Source: an uncultured Lewinella sp. (lineage in GTDB: Bacteria; Bacteroidota; Bacteroidia; Chitinophagales; Saprospiraceae). Taken from it: a DNA stretch of 8,011 nucleotides. The notes below the pieces were generated by a model, which ran no database searches, had not been told where the DNA came from, and saw only the letters and a list, made by a program, of their open reading frames with translations. The stretch lies in NCBI GenBank assembly GCA_938021455.1, contig CALIGP010000058.1, forward strand, positions 1 through 8,011, given 5' to 3'. Below are positions 1 to 6,166 of this stretch, piece after piece (position 1 is the first letter of the stretch; each line of letters starts with the position of its first letter). The translations under genes and the position numbers were made by a program.

Positions 1-1585
1 GCTCGATAAAATCCCACCAAATGAGCTTTTCCAACGGATCAGTATTCGGTAGTTTTGCCGCGGACGCAGGTGCAAAGATGGTGGACAGCGAGCCCTGCTC
101 CTTCGGCTGAAAGCTGGTGGGTGCAGGCTCATACACCGTCCTCACCAGGCGTTCTACTTCCAGAAAATTGAGGTCCGTTTCCGGCTGGGCATCCAGCAGT
201 TCCATGGCGCGCTGCGCCTGGGCGGAGAGCACCAGCAAGCCTGCGTAATCTCCGACAGTACGCTTGAGCTGTACGTCTTTTTTTCGTTTTTCCGTTCGTT
301 CCAGTAGTGCCCATTCCCTCAGATCAAAGAATAGTTGCCGCAGGTCAAACTTAGGAATTCGCCCGTCCCGGCTAATGCGCCGACGCCGGAACCAGTCTTC
401 ATACTGCTTCCGAATGATCGCGATTTGATCGTTAGTCGTTTCACCATCTGCTTCCAGCTCCCGAAAGAAACCTTCCACCATGGCGACCCATCTTGGCCCG
501 AACATCCCCGGTGTATCTGCCAGATGAACGGCCATACGCTGCGCCAGCCGCCAGTCCAGTGGCTTCGTCACCAAGCTTACAAATTCCATAATCCGGTCCA
601 CTTCCAGCGGTTCCCAGAGAAAGGCCGTCACCAGCTTCAGCACTTGTAGACTCGGGCGGGCGAGGCTGGTGGAAGGTACGCCCAGGCTGGGAAGCCCTTC
701 GGTAACCAGGGCGTTGTCCAATGTTTGATTCCGGGTGGTCAGCAGGGCCCCGGGTCGCCAGTCGGGTGCGTCTCGCAGCAGGCGGGCCAGGTAGGCCGCC
801 AGGTGCGTCTCGCGCTGCGCGCGCAAAACGATGAGAGAACCGTCGCCGGTCAAATCCTTTTCCACTACGACGGGTTCCGTAGCAGAGCCTGTTTCTTCCC
901 CGAAAAGAGAGCCTTGGATAGGCATTGAGCTCACCTTGTCAGTACCACTCGCTGCACGCAACTTCCGCTGCCAGCAGCCAAGGTCATTACTTTTTAGTGG
1001 AGCTTCAGGTTCAGTAAGTGCGGAGACCGTATCTCCCAGCCCCTCAAGTGCCGTCAGTAGTCGACGAGTACCGGGCGAAAACAGTTGACGGGGTTCGTTG
1101 AGAAAAATGTGTAATCTTGAATGGCGGTCTTCGTTGAGGCTACTGAGCAGCAGGTTCAGCCGGTCGGCGGGTCCGGCGTAAAGATCCAGCTCGTTGTCAT
1201 CTGCTAAAAGCAGGGCTTCCAGTTCGTGTAGTACCCGGATTCTGGCGGGGGTTTCCTCGGCCCCTTCGGCAGAAAGGGGGTAGCCAGCGTCGAGCAGTTC
1301 ATCGCGTCGGCTCAATAATTCTTCTGCCGTGGCCAGCTCATCCGCCCGAAAGGCCGCCAGGTAAAAAGGCTCTTGATCGGCTGTCTTTAGGTACTGCACT
1401 AAAACCTGACGGTACTGCTCTGTACGCAGCGCTGTACGATTTACCGCCGGTGTACCTAGCGAGTAATAAGTTTCCAGGTAGCTCAATAGCCCGCCTGGAG
1501 ACAAAATTTGACTATTGACAAGGTCCGCTGGCGCTGCGGGAAGAAGCTGCGGATCGCTAAAGGTGAGTCCTAAGTATATTTTCAT
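1..1585 (-). CDS. AddB-like PD-(D/E)XK nuclease / inactivated helicase subunit, N-terminal part (runs off left edge)
   Basis: I read an uninterrupted minus-strand frame of 528 codons from an ATG at 1585 to the left edge, with no stop on the way. The protein begins MKIYLGLTFSDPQLLP and soon has a GGLLSYLETYYSLG stretch, like the opening of the AddB-like family. Around residues 285-375 come the blocks RPGALLTTRNQTLDNAL, LPSLGVPSTSLARPSLQVL and FLWEPLEVDRIMEFVSL, then PGMFGPRW. These are typical of the degenerate superfamily-1 helicase fold in AddB/RexB-type proteins; no Walker A motif is visible. The visible part ends in LIWWDFIE. Family members are usually about 900-1000 residues with a C-terminal nuclease domain, so roughly half the gene, including the nuclease motif, lies outside. 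The expected role is end resection in double-strand-break repair, together with an AddA/RecB-like helicase. A 102-bp gap with no clear signal separates it from the START-like gene upstream. Family assignment is by remembered motifs. Confidence 0.8.
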   Translation of the reverse strand, partial: MKIYLGLTFSDPQLLPAAPADLVNSQILSPGGLLSYLETYYSLGTPAVNRTALRTEQYRQVLVQYLKTADQEPFYLAAFRADELATAEELLSRRDELLDAGYPLSAEGAEETPARIRVLHELEALLLADDNELDLYAGPADRLNLLLSSLNEDRHSRLHIFLNEPRQLFSPGTRRLLTALEGLGDTVSALTEPEAPLKSNDLGCWQRKLRAASGTDKVSSMPIQGSLFGEETGSATEPVVVEKDLTGDGSLIVLRAQRETHLAAYLARLLRDAPDWRPGALLTTRNQTLDNALVTEGLPSLGVPSTSLARPSLQVLKLVTAFLWEPLEVDRIMEFVSLVTKPLDWRLAQRMAVHLADTPGMFGPRWVAMVEGFFRELEADGETTNDQIAIIRKQYEDWFRRRRISRDGRIPKFDLRQLFFDLREWALLERTEKRKKDVQLKRTVGDYAGLLVLSAQAQRAMELLDAQPETDLNFLEVERLVRTVYEPAPTSFQPKEQGSLSTIFAPASAAKLPNTDPLEKLIWWDFIE

Positions 1586-1687
1586 GCCGCAGGAGTACGT
1601 AACGATTTACGACGAACTCATCAGGCAGGATAAATCGTCAATCAAATATCAGGATTATAGAGCACAAAGCGCCGCGCAGCAAATAAT

Positions 1688-2068
1688 TTACCCGCCCATC
1701 TTAGCCTTCATCCGCTGCAACTGGCTCTCCCAGAGTGCGCGTTGGTCTTCCACCTCATCGTCGTCAGCAAAATCGGTGACGTATACAATAGTCTCACCAG
1801 TAACGGGGCTTTTGGTGATACTGAACTCCAGGAATTCGTCGTCGTCATCTGCATCCTCCCAGGCGAAGCGGACCATGACGCCCTCTTTGTCTTCAATGAG
1901 TTCGGCAATCTCAGCGGAGCCTTCCCACACGAAGGTGTAGGTTTGGTCATTAATATCTACCTCGTCACAAAACCAGCGCGTAAGACAAGCTGGATCCGTA
2001 AGGAATTGGTAAACTATATTGGGAGAAGCTCGGCAAATAAATTCCGAGGTAAACTTAACGCGTTCCAT
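1688..2068 (-). CDS. START-like domain protein (SRPBCC/AHSA1-like fold, Bacteroidota type)
   Basis: This is a complete 126-residue protein and probably a single domain. The order is a beta strand (MERVKFTSEF), a helix with the pattern SPNIVYQFLTDPACLTRWFCDEV at residues 15-37, repeated strands (TYTFVWEGSAEIAELIE, VMVRFAWED, FLEFSITK, TIVYVTDFAD), and a C-terminal amphipathic helix (QRALWESQLQRMKA, 109-122). That is the helix-grip arrangement of START/SRPBCC proteins. The length, the WF(C/A)D-type helix end and the DFAD...LWESQ ending match small START-like proteins that I recall as widespread in Bacteroidota. It is very acidic, with an aspartate cluster at 73-77. There is no signal peptide, so it should be cytoplasmic. 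Ligand and function are unknown; the fold usually binds a hydrophobic molecule. It is divergent from rpoD and shares a 194-bp intergenic region with it. Confidence 0.82.
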   Translation of the reverse strand: MERVKFTSEFICRASPNIVYQFLTDPACLTRWFCDEVDINDQTYTFVWEGSAEIAELIEDKEGVMVRFAWEDADDDDEFLEFSITKSPVTGETIVYVTDFADDDEVEDQRALWESQLQRMKAKMGG

Positions 2069-2123
2069 ATCAGGGGATTGGGGTAATGATCGCGGCCAAT
2101 TAAGCTAAATAAACTGAGACTAC

Positions 2124-2148
2124 CAAAATTAGTTTATTTCCAAACCTA
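2124..2148 (-). promoter_or_regulatory. Candidate -7 boxes for the START-like gene
   Basis: Read on the minus strand, two sequences match the Bacteroidota -7 consensus TAnnTTTG: TAGGTTTG (2148-2141) and TAATTTTG (2131-2124). They lie 72 and 55 bases upstream of the ATG at 2068. Neither has a TTG about 20 bases further upstream, so the -33 element is missing or degenerate. Which one is used, if either, cannot be decided from sequence. Confidence 0.35.
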
Positions 2149-2203
2149 TTGAGTGAATACGATGTTAGTGTAAGGGTATGCCAGTGGCAACTACGTTAAG
2201 GCC

Positions 2204-2234
2204 TTGATTTATAGGTAAACAAGTCTTAATTTTG
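2204..2234 (+). promoter_or_regulatory. rpoD promoter of the Bacteroidota type (TTG-N20-TAATTTTG)
   Basis: TTG at 2204-2206 is followed after exactly 20 bases by TAATTTTG at 2227-2234. This fits the -33/-7 consensus of the Bacteroidota primary sigma factor (TTG, 19-21 bases, TAnnTTTG). Transcription would start near 2240, giving a leader of roughly 20 bases before the ATG at 2263. It implies that rpoD is read by its own product, the housekeeping sigma factor. Confidence 0.72.
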
Positions 2235-2262
2235 CGCCCGCTTTCTAAAACGTTACTCCTAC

Positions 2263-3132
2263 ATGAGACAGCTTAAAATAACCAAGTCGATTACTAATCG
2301 CGAGAGTCAGTCGCTCGAAAAATACCTGCAAGAAATCGGTAAAGTCGATCTACTGACCCCTGAAGAGGAAGTCGATCTAGCCAAGCGGATCAAGCAGGGT
2401 GATCAGATTGCTTTGGAAAAACTGACTAAGGCCAACCTTCGCTTCGTCGTTTCGGTAGCTAAGCAGTACCAAAATCAGGGTCTTTCTCTGAGCGACCTCA
2501 TCAATGAAGGCAACCTGGGCTTGATCAAAGCCGCCCAGCGCTTCGATGAGACTCGTGGTTTCAAGTTCATCTCCTACGCCGTTTGGTGGATTCGCCAATC
2601 CATCCTGCAAGCACTTGCTGAGCAGAGTCGTATCGTTCGTCTACCGCTGAATAAGGTCGGTAGCCTGAACAAGATCAACAAGGCCTTCTCTATGCTGGAG
2701 CAGCGCTATGAGCGCGAGCCGAGCAGTGAAGAACTCGCTGAGCAACTTGACATTGCCGCCGAAGAAGTAGAAACCACCCTCGGCGTTGCTGCCCGGCACG
2801 TATCCATGGATGCACCTTTCGTTGAAGGTGAAGACAACAGCCTACTCGATGTCCTGGCCAATACCGCTACGCCCGGCACCGACACCGCCCTGGAATACAA
2901 AGAATCTCTCCGTCGCGAAATCGATCGTAGCCTCGGCACGCTCACCGAACGGCAGTGTGACGTCATCAAGCTCTACTACGGCATCGGCGTAGAACACCCG
3001 ATGAGCCTCGAGGACATCGGCGAAAAGTTTGGCCTAACCCGCGAGCGGGTCCGCCAGATTAAGGACAAAGCCATCAACAAACTTCGCGGCGCTAACCGCT
3101 CGAAGTTGCTGAAGAATTACCTGGGCAACTAA
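2263..3132 (+). CDS. rpoD: RNA polymerase primary sigma factor RpoD (Bacteroidota short form)
   Basis: This 289-residue sigma-70 factor directs core RNA polymerase to housekeeping promoters. Region 1.2 spans about residues 15-47 (SLEKYLQEIGKVDLLTPEEE). Region 2 spans about 50-125 and has the core-binding and -10-melting blocks: ANLRFVVSVAKQYQNQGL, DLINEGNLGLIKAAQRFD and FKFISYAVWWIRQSI. Region 3 runs from about 133 to 200. Region 4 (about 220-280) holds the helix-turn-helix MSLEDIGEKFGLTRERVRQI at 247-266. Region 1.1 and the long spacer between regions 1.2 and 2 seen in E. coli RpoD are absent. This length and architecture are usual for the primary sigma of Bacteroidota, and the MRQLKITKSIT start matches the family, which supports the ATG at 2263. 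It has its own promoter and terminator, so it is monocistronic. No key residue looks damaged. Confidence 0.97.
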   Translation: MRQLKITKSITNRESQSLEKYLQEIGKVDLLTPEEEVDLAKRIKQGDQIALEKLTKANLRFVVSVAKQYQNQGLSLSDLINEGNLGLIKAAQRFDETRGFKFISYAVWWIRQSILQALAEQSRIVRLPLNKVGSLNKINKAFSMLEQRYEREPSSEELAEQLDIAAEEVETTLGVAARHVSMDAPFVEGEDNSLLDVLANTATPGTDTALEYKESLRREIDRSLGTLTERQCDVIKLYYGIGVEHPMSLEDIGEKFGLTRERVRQIKDKAINKLRGANRSKLLKNYLGN

Positions 3133-3157
3133 GTATAAACGCCTTCTACTTTTAGCA

Positions 3158-3196
3158 AAAACAGCCCCCGCTACGGATCGTAGCGGGGGCTGTTTT
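3158..3196. terminator. Intrinsic terminator, probably bidirectional, between rpoD and the convergent lipoprotein gene
   Basis: A perfect 18-bp stem (3158-3175 paired with 3179-3196) closes a three-base loop (GAT). The core is GCCCCCGCTACG and its complement. The stem ends in A4 on the left and T4 on the right. It therefore gives a U-tract after a GC-rich stem for rpoD, whose stop codon ends 25 bases before the stem. Read the other way it gives a five-U tract for the convergent gene ending at 3281. Confidence 0.92.
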
Positions 3197-3200
3197 GTAT

Positions 3201-3218
3201 CGTCGACTTCCGTCGACG
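3201..3218. repeat. Short inverted repeat CGTCGAC-ttcc-GTCGACG
   Basis: Seven-base arms (3201-3207 and 3212-3218) flank a four-base loop, five bases after the rpoD terminator. Each arm contains the palindrome GTCGAC, so the arms are also near direct repeats. No T-run follows on either strand, so it is not a terminator by itself. It may be a secondary hairpin in the 3' tail of the lipoprotein transcript, or chance. Confidence 0.4.
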
Positions 3219-3280
3219 AAAAGTATCATCTGCCGACTGACCGCCAGAGGCAGCCCTAAAGCGCACTCGACGGTGCAGGC

Positions 3281-3856
3281 CTAAATCGCCGCTGGAAAGA
3301 TATTAACCGTCAGCGTACTCAGACTTAGAATATCGTTACCGTTCGACACGCTACCATTGAACTGGTAGCCACCATTACTCAGGTTGGGATAAGTCCCACT
3401 ACACAAGCTCGTAGCATCAATGATGAAGTCCGGGTAGCTGGCGTCTACCGTAGCACAAACACTTTCTGCCAATGGAATAAACAGCCGGTCTCCGGGAATG
3501 ATTCCATCGAAGATAACGGCCTGCCCCGGATTAGTACAGGTATAGCCGAAGCCACCCTGAATATCAAGCCAGGTCACTCCGCTTTCAGGGTCTTCGGCCA
3601 TCAGCCGTATCTCCGCACGCTCGTTGGTATTGATGTTGATGGTAGCATCAAGGTCCGTAATCAACTGCAAAGAACTGATGGGCCCTGATGAGGTATTGGC
3701 AAAGGTTACGACCTGCCAGGTAATAACCGGCCCCGTTACGTCATTGGTATCCACTCGAACGGTTCCCGGAATATCTTCGCAGGGGTCGCAGGCACAGCTG
3801 AGCAGAACTAAAAAAGCGCCAAGAAGGCTGAGGATGGAGTTGGAATACGATTTCAT
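3281..3856 (-). CDS. Predicted lipoprotein of unknown function
   Basis: This is a complete 191-residue protein. The N-terminus is a lipoprotein signal peptide: a short polar start (MKSYSNS), a hydrophobic core (ILSLLGAFLVLL, residues 8-19) and the lipobox LLSC with Cys21 as the likely lipidated residue. The mature start is CACDPCED; acidic residues this close to the lipid anchor resemble Bacteroidota surface-export signals, but that is only suggestive. The rest is rich in strand-forming, polar and glycine residues, with TINININTNERAEIRLMAEDPESG at about residues 72-93 like an extracellular beta-sandwich. Further cysteines are Cys23, Cys26, Cys107, Cys134 and Cys152, which could form disulfides. 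I do not recognise a family. It converges on rpoD, shares its terminator, and is divergent from the beta-propeller gene across 237 bases. No clear TAnnTTTG promoter is seen upstream. Confidence 0.72.
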   Translation of the reverse strand: MKSYSNSILSLLGAFLVLLSCACDPCEDIPGTVRVDTNDVTGPVITWQVVTFANTSSGPISSLQLITDLDATININTNERAEIRLMAEDPESGVTWLDIQGGFGYTCTNPGQAVIFDGIIPGDRLFIPLAESVCATVDASYPDFIIDATSLCSGTYPNLSNGGYQFNGSVSNGNDILSLSTLTVNIFPAAI

Positions 3857-3919
3857 AGTGTATGTATTTGCACCGGCTAAGATTCTCCGGTTTACTACTC
3901 TATATCATTCACCATCTAT

Positions 3920-3939
3920 TTGTTACAGTACTGTCCCAA
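3920..3939. promoter_or_regulatory. Operator-like dyad in the 237-bp divergent intergenic region (3857-4093)
   Basis: The gap between the lipoprotein gene and the beta-propeller gene is AT-rich and holds no gene that I can support. Its only symmetric element is TTGttACAGTACTGTccCAA: a perfect 10-bp palindrome (3925-3934) extended by a matching TTG/CAA pair, so 8 of 10 base pairs are symmetric over 20 bp. It sits 64 bases from the lipoprotein start and 154 from the propeller start. By my rough estimate a few dyads this good are expected by chance in 8 kb, so the call is weak. No convincing -33/-7 promoter was found for either flanking gene. Confidence 0.2.
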
Positions 3940-4093
3940 TTAACGTGACCAGTTAAGAAGTAGCAGCTTCACCCCCCAATAAATCCAGTTTATGAACTTT
4001 TACGACCAAAACCATCAGAAAGACGGAACAATACACTACCTTCACACCAATTAGATTACAAATTGACCATCTTTAACCAAATTAACTACTTTC

Positions 4094-6007
4094 ATGCGTA
4101 TTACTTACTTTCTGTTGGCAGCCCTCTTCCTTGGAGCGACCAACAACTCCTTTGCTCAGGTTCTTGAACCTATTGCAGAAACACCGCTTGAGCTTAACGC
4201 GAAAAAAATTTTCACCAACACTACAACCGGTATCCCTGTCCTACAAACAGTAGCGGACTACATAGGAATGAGCCCAAAGGACGGGTCGATCCTCTGGACA
4301 GTTCCAAGAAATGCCGGTGCAGCTCTAACAGAGATGGCAGATAGTGAAAGCTCGAACGTGGATTTTGACGAAATCCCGAATACCCCCTTGGTCTTTGCCA
4401 GTGGGAACCTAATCAATGTGATCAACGGGGAATTGATCATCAACGGCGAGGAAAACGACTTACGCCGACTTAGGAGCTATTATGTTCTTCCCGATCAGGA
4501 CCTGATTCTGATGGAGATTGCGGGGAAAGGCGCCATCTATCTTTATGCCGTCGACCCTTTCGAGAATGTCCAGAAGTGGGGAGTTCAGCTAAGAGAAGCA
4601 TCTGGTCTTTCCATGAGTATTTCAGAAGGTAATTCGACTTTTTCAACCGAAGAGCTAAAGCCTCAGTTGAATGCTGCGGGAAACCTAATTTATGACAATG
4701 GTAAATATCTTGCTCTCATCGACATGAAAACAGGTGAGCTCAAATGGAACGAAAAAATTAATGCTGGCTACATCTTCACCAATAAGAAAGGTGACCGAAT
4801 GGTTATTGCAGAGGCACGCGGCGCGGGCCTCGGAAGCATGATGGCTTCCGTTCCTGGTGCAGGAGGTACTACCGGCGGTGGCAGCAAGAAATTTGGCAAG
4901 AAGTTGCACCTTATTGACACTGAAACTGGTCAAAGTATCTGGAAGAAGGAAAAGAAGCTTGATGGGAACGTCCTTTATGTCTCTCCCTATGAAGAGGGTT
5001 TCATGGTCGTACATGATGAGGGTATGAATATTTATTCCTTCGATGATCCAAAGGGAGATGGCCGCTGGAAAAAAGACTATTCTGAAAAAGGCGTTTCTAA
5101 CGTAGAAAGTGTAGACGAAGGTCTAATGGTGTACTTTAAAAGCAAGCGAATGCTCATTGACCCGGTTTCGGGGGATGAAAAATGGAAAAAGGCGGAGAAA
5201 CTAGAAAAGGAACCTAAAGGTTTCCTCTGGGGCCTAGTTGACGTAACGCCTGATGTACGTCAAATCGGTCAGCACGAAGTAACCTTCAACAATAGCTATA
5301 TCACTGTTGGTCGTGGAAAGAGGTACAGCTATACATGGATCTTGGAAGAAGAGGATCGAGTCGTGGTCGTCATCCCAGAACCAACGGAAGGAAACCGGAT
5401 TGGTAAGCCGCGTTTTATCGCTACGGCCATTGAGCTTGGTGGTGAAACGGTAACATCAAAGAAAATTAACTTCGGCATCAAAAAAGGACTGGCTGCGTTT
5501 GACAAAACGGACGGTGGATACTTCTTCTATAATGACCGGGGCTACGTGCTTATGAAGTATGTTACCGGAGATGGATTCGTTGAAATAAAAGATGAGTGGT
5601 ACCCAGACCCCACCGCTACACTTCGCACACTTACTGCCATTGCAACTGCTGCTGGCAGCATGACCTACGCTGGTGCGCAGACGGCGAATATGGTTACCTC
5701 CCCAGCTTCTTCGGGGAGTGTGAGCAGCTACCAGAACCGTATGTCCGCTATGAACGAAGCATCTGATGCAAGCTTCGACTTTGCGACTAACCGCAAGATA
5801 AACGGCCGCATTGACGATAATTTCGCCTTTTTCTTTGCACGTGATGGCAAAGAAGGTGCAACACTTTTCAAAGTGGATAAAAACACCGGAGAAGAAGTTA
5901 ATAAGTTCCGCTTTGATGATCTAACTCCCCTCTATGAAATTGACTACGTAAACGGCCGACTCTACTATCAAGCCAATAACACCTTCAAAATCTTCTTACT
6001 CGAGTAG
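4094..6007 (+). CDS. Secreted PQQ-like beta-propeller repeat protein
   Basis: This is a complete 637-residue protein. It starts with a Sec signal peptide (MRITYFLLAALFLGATNNSFA) with probable cleavage after Ala21, and there is no lipobox cysteine. The body carries recurring PQQ-like/BamB-like blade signatures of the form D-x-x-(T/S)-G-x-x-x-W: KDGSILWTV (62-70), DMKTGELKWN (210-219), DTETGQSIWKK (275-285), DPVSGDEKWKK (356-366), and near the C-terminus VDKNTGEEV. This predicts a periplasmic or surface beta-propeller. Two low-complexity insertions interrupt it: a Gly-rich loop (about 243-265, GAGGTTGGGSKK) and an Ala/Ser/Thr/Met-rich segment (about 510-555). No catalytic residues or PQQ-binding cysteines are evident, so an enzyme role is not supported; scaffold or binding roles are more likely. 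Upstream, an AT-rich gap separates it from the divergent lipoprotein gene. It has its own terminator and is probably monocistronic. Base composition looks more AT-rich than in rpoD. Confidence 0.85.
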   Translation: MRITYFLLAALFLGATNNSFAQVLEPIAETPLELNAKKIFTNTTTGIPVLQTVADYIGMSPKDGSILWTVPRNAGAALTEMADSESSNVDFDEIPNTPLVFASGNLINVINGELIINGEENDLRRLRSYYVLPDQDLILMEIAGKGAIYLYAVDPFENVQKWGVQLREASGLSMSISEGNSTFSTEELKPQLNAAGNLIYDNGKYLALIDMKTGELKWNEKINAGYIFTNKKGDRMVIAEARGAGLGSMMASVPGAGGTTGGGSKKFGKKLHLIDTETGQSIWKKEKKLDGNVLYVSPYEEGFMVVHDEGMNIYSFDDPKGDGRWKKDYSEKGVSNVESVDEGLMVYFKSKRMLIDPVSGDEKWKKAEKLEKEPKGFLWGLVDVTPDVRQIGQHEVTFNNSYITVGRGKRYSYTWILEEEDRVVVVIPEPTEGNRIGKPRFIATAIELGGETVTSKKINFGIKKGLAAFDKTDGGYFFYNDRGYVLMKYVTGDGFVEIKDEWYPDPTATLRTLTAIATAAGSMTYAGAQTANMVTSPASSGSVSSYQNRMSAMNEASDASFDFATNRKINGRIDDNFAFFFARDGKEGATLFKVDKNTGEEVNKFRFDDLTPLYEIDYVNGRLYYQANNTFKIFLLE

Positions 6008-6038
6008 ACGATCTCAGAAGCAAATGATTCGTAAGATT

Positions 6039-6079
6039 ACGGGCGCTGTATTTCATCACTGAAATACAGCGCCCGTTTT
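6039..6079 (+). terminator. Intrinsic terminator of the beta-propeller gene
   Basis: A perfect 17-bp stem (6039-6055 paired with 6060-6076) with loop TCAC and core GGGCGCTGTATTTC is followed by TTTT (6076-6079). It begins 31 bases after the TAG stop codon. It separates the propeller gene from the thioesterase/methyltransferase unit. Confidence 0.9.
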
Positions 6080-6093
6080 GGGTTAGGTCCAGA

Positions 6094-6163
6094 CCTACCG
6101 CTCTACCTTCTACGATTCTACCGCCTACTCTCTACCAATTTACTGTCTACAATCTACCTTTAC
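6094..6163 (+). repeat. Phased YYTAC (mostly TCTAC) repeat array upstream of the thioesterase gene
   Basis: Ten YYTAC pentamers start at 6094, 6102, 6109, 6117, 6124, 6131, 6139, 6146, 6153 and 6159. The first nine are 7 or 8 bases apart without a gap; the last step is 6. Six are exactly TCTAC, two CCTAC and two TTTAC. The bases between them vary, so this is a degenerate array with about a 7.4-base period, or a 15-base unit holding two copies. The strand is pyrimidine-rich, and the array ends three bases before the ATG at 6167, where a leader or promoter should be. No TAnnTTTG box is visible within it. Confidence 0.7.
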
Positions 6164-6166
6164 CCC

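Noticed and set aside
335..1088. Several plus-strand open frames opposite the AddB-like gene
   Set aside because: The minus strand has a single unbroken 528-codon frame with family motifs; these are GC-driven shadows.
1643..1668. Minus-strand GATATTTG (1650-1643) with TTTG (1668-1665), and an E. coli-like TATAAT (1659-1654), upstream of the AddB-like gene
   Set aside because: The box has a first-base mismatch to TAnnTTTG and the spacing to TTTG is 14 bases, not 19-21. TATAAT is not the box used by the Bacteroidota primary sigma factor.
1515..1940. Plus-strand open frame of 141 codons spanning the gap between the two minus-strand genes
   Set aside because: It overlaps the antisense of the well-supported AddB-like and START-like genes, is Ser-rich with no family resemblance, and has no promoter.
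1742..2086. Plus-strand open frame of 114 codons opposite the START-like gene
   Set aside because: It is the antisense shadow of the START-like gene; the minus-strand reading has a coherent recognised fold and this one does not.
3915..3922. TCTATTTG as a promoter box for the beta-propeller gene
   Set aside because: The second base mismatches the consensus, no TTG lies about 20 bases upstream, and it is more than 170 bases from the start codon.
4094..6007. Assigning the propeller protein as BamB or as a PQQ-dependent dehydrogenase
   Set aside because: There is no lipobox as in BamB, no adjacent cysteine pair or heme site, and no matching gene context; only the fold is supported.
6094..6163. 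The phased array as a CRISPR
   Set aside because: Units are five bases with 2-3 variable bases between, far too short for repeats and spacers, and no cas genes are present.
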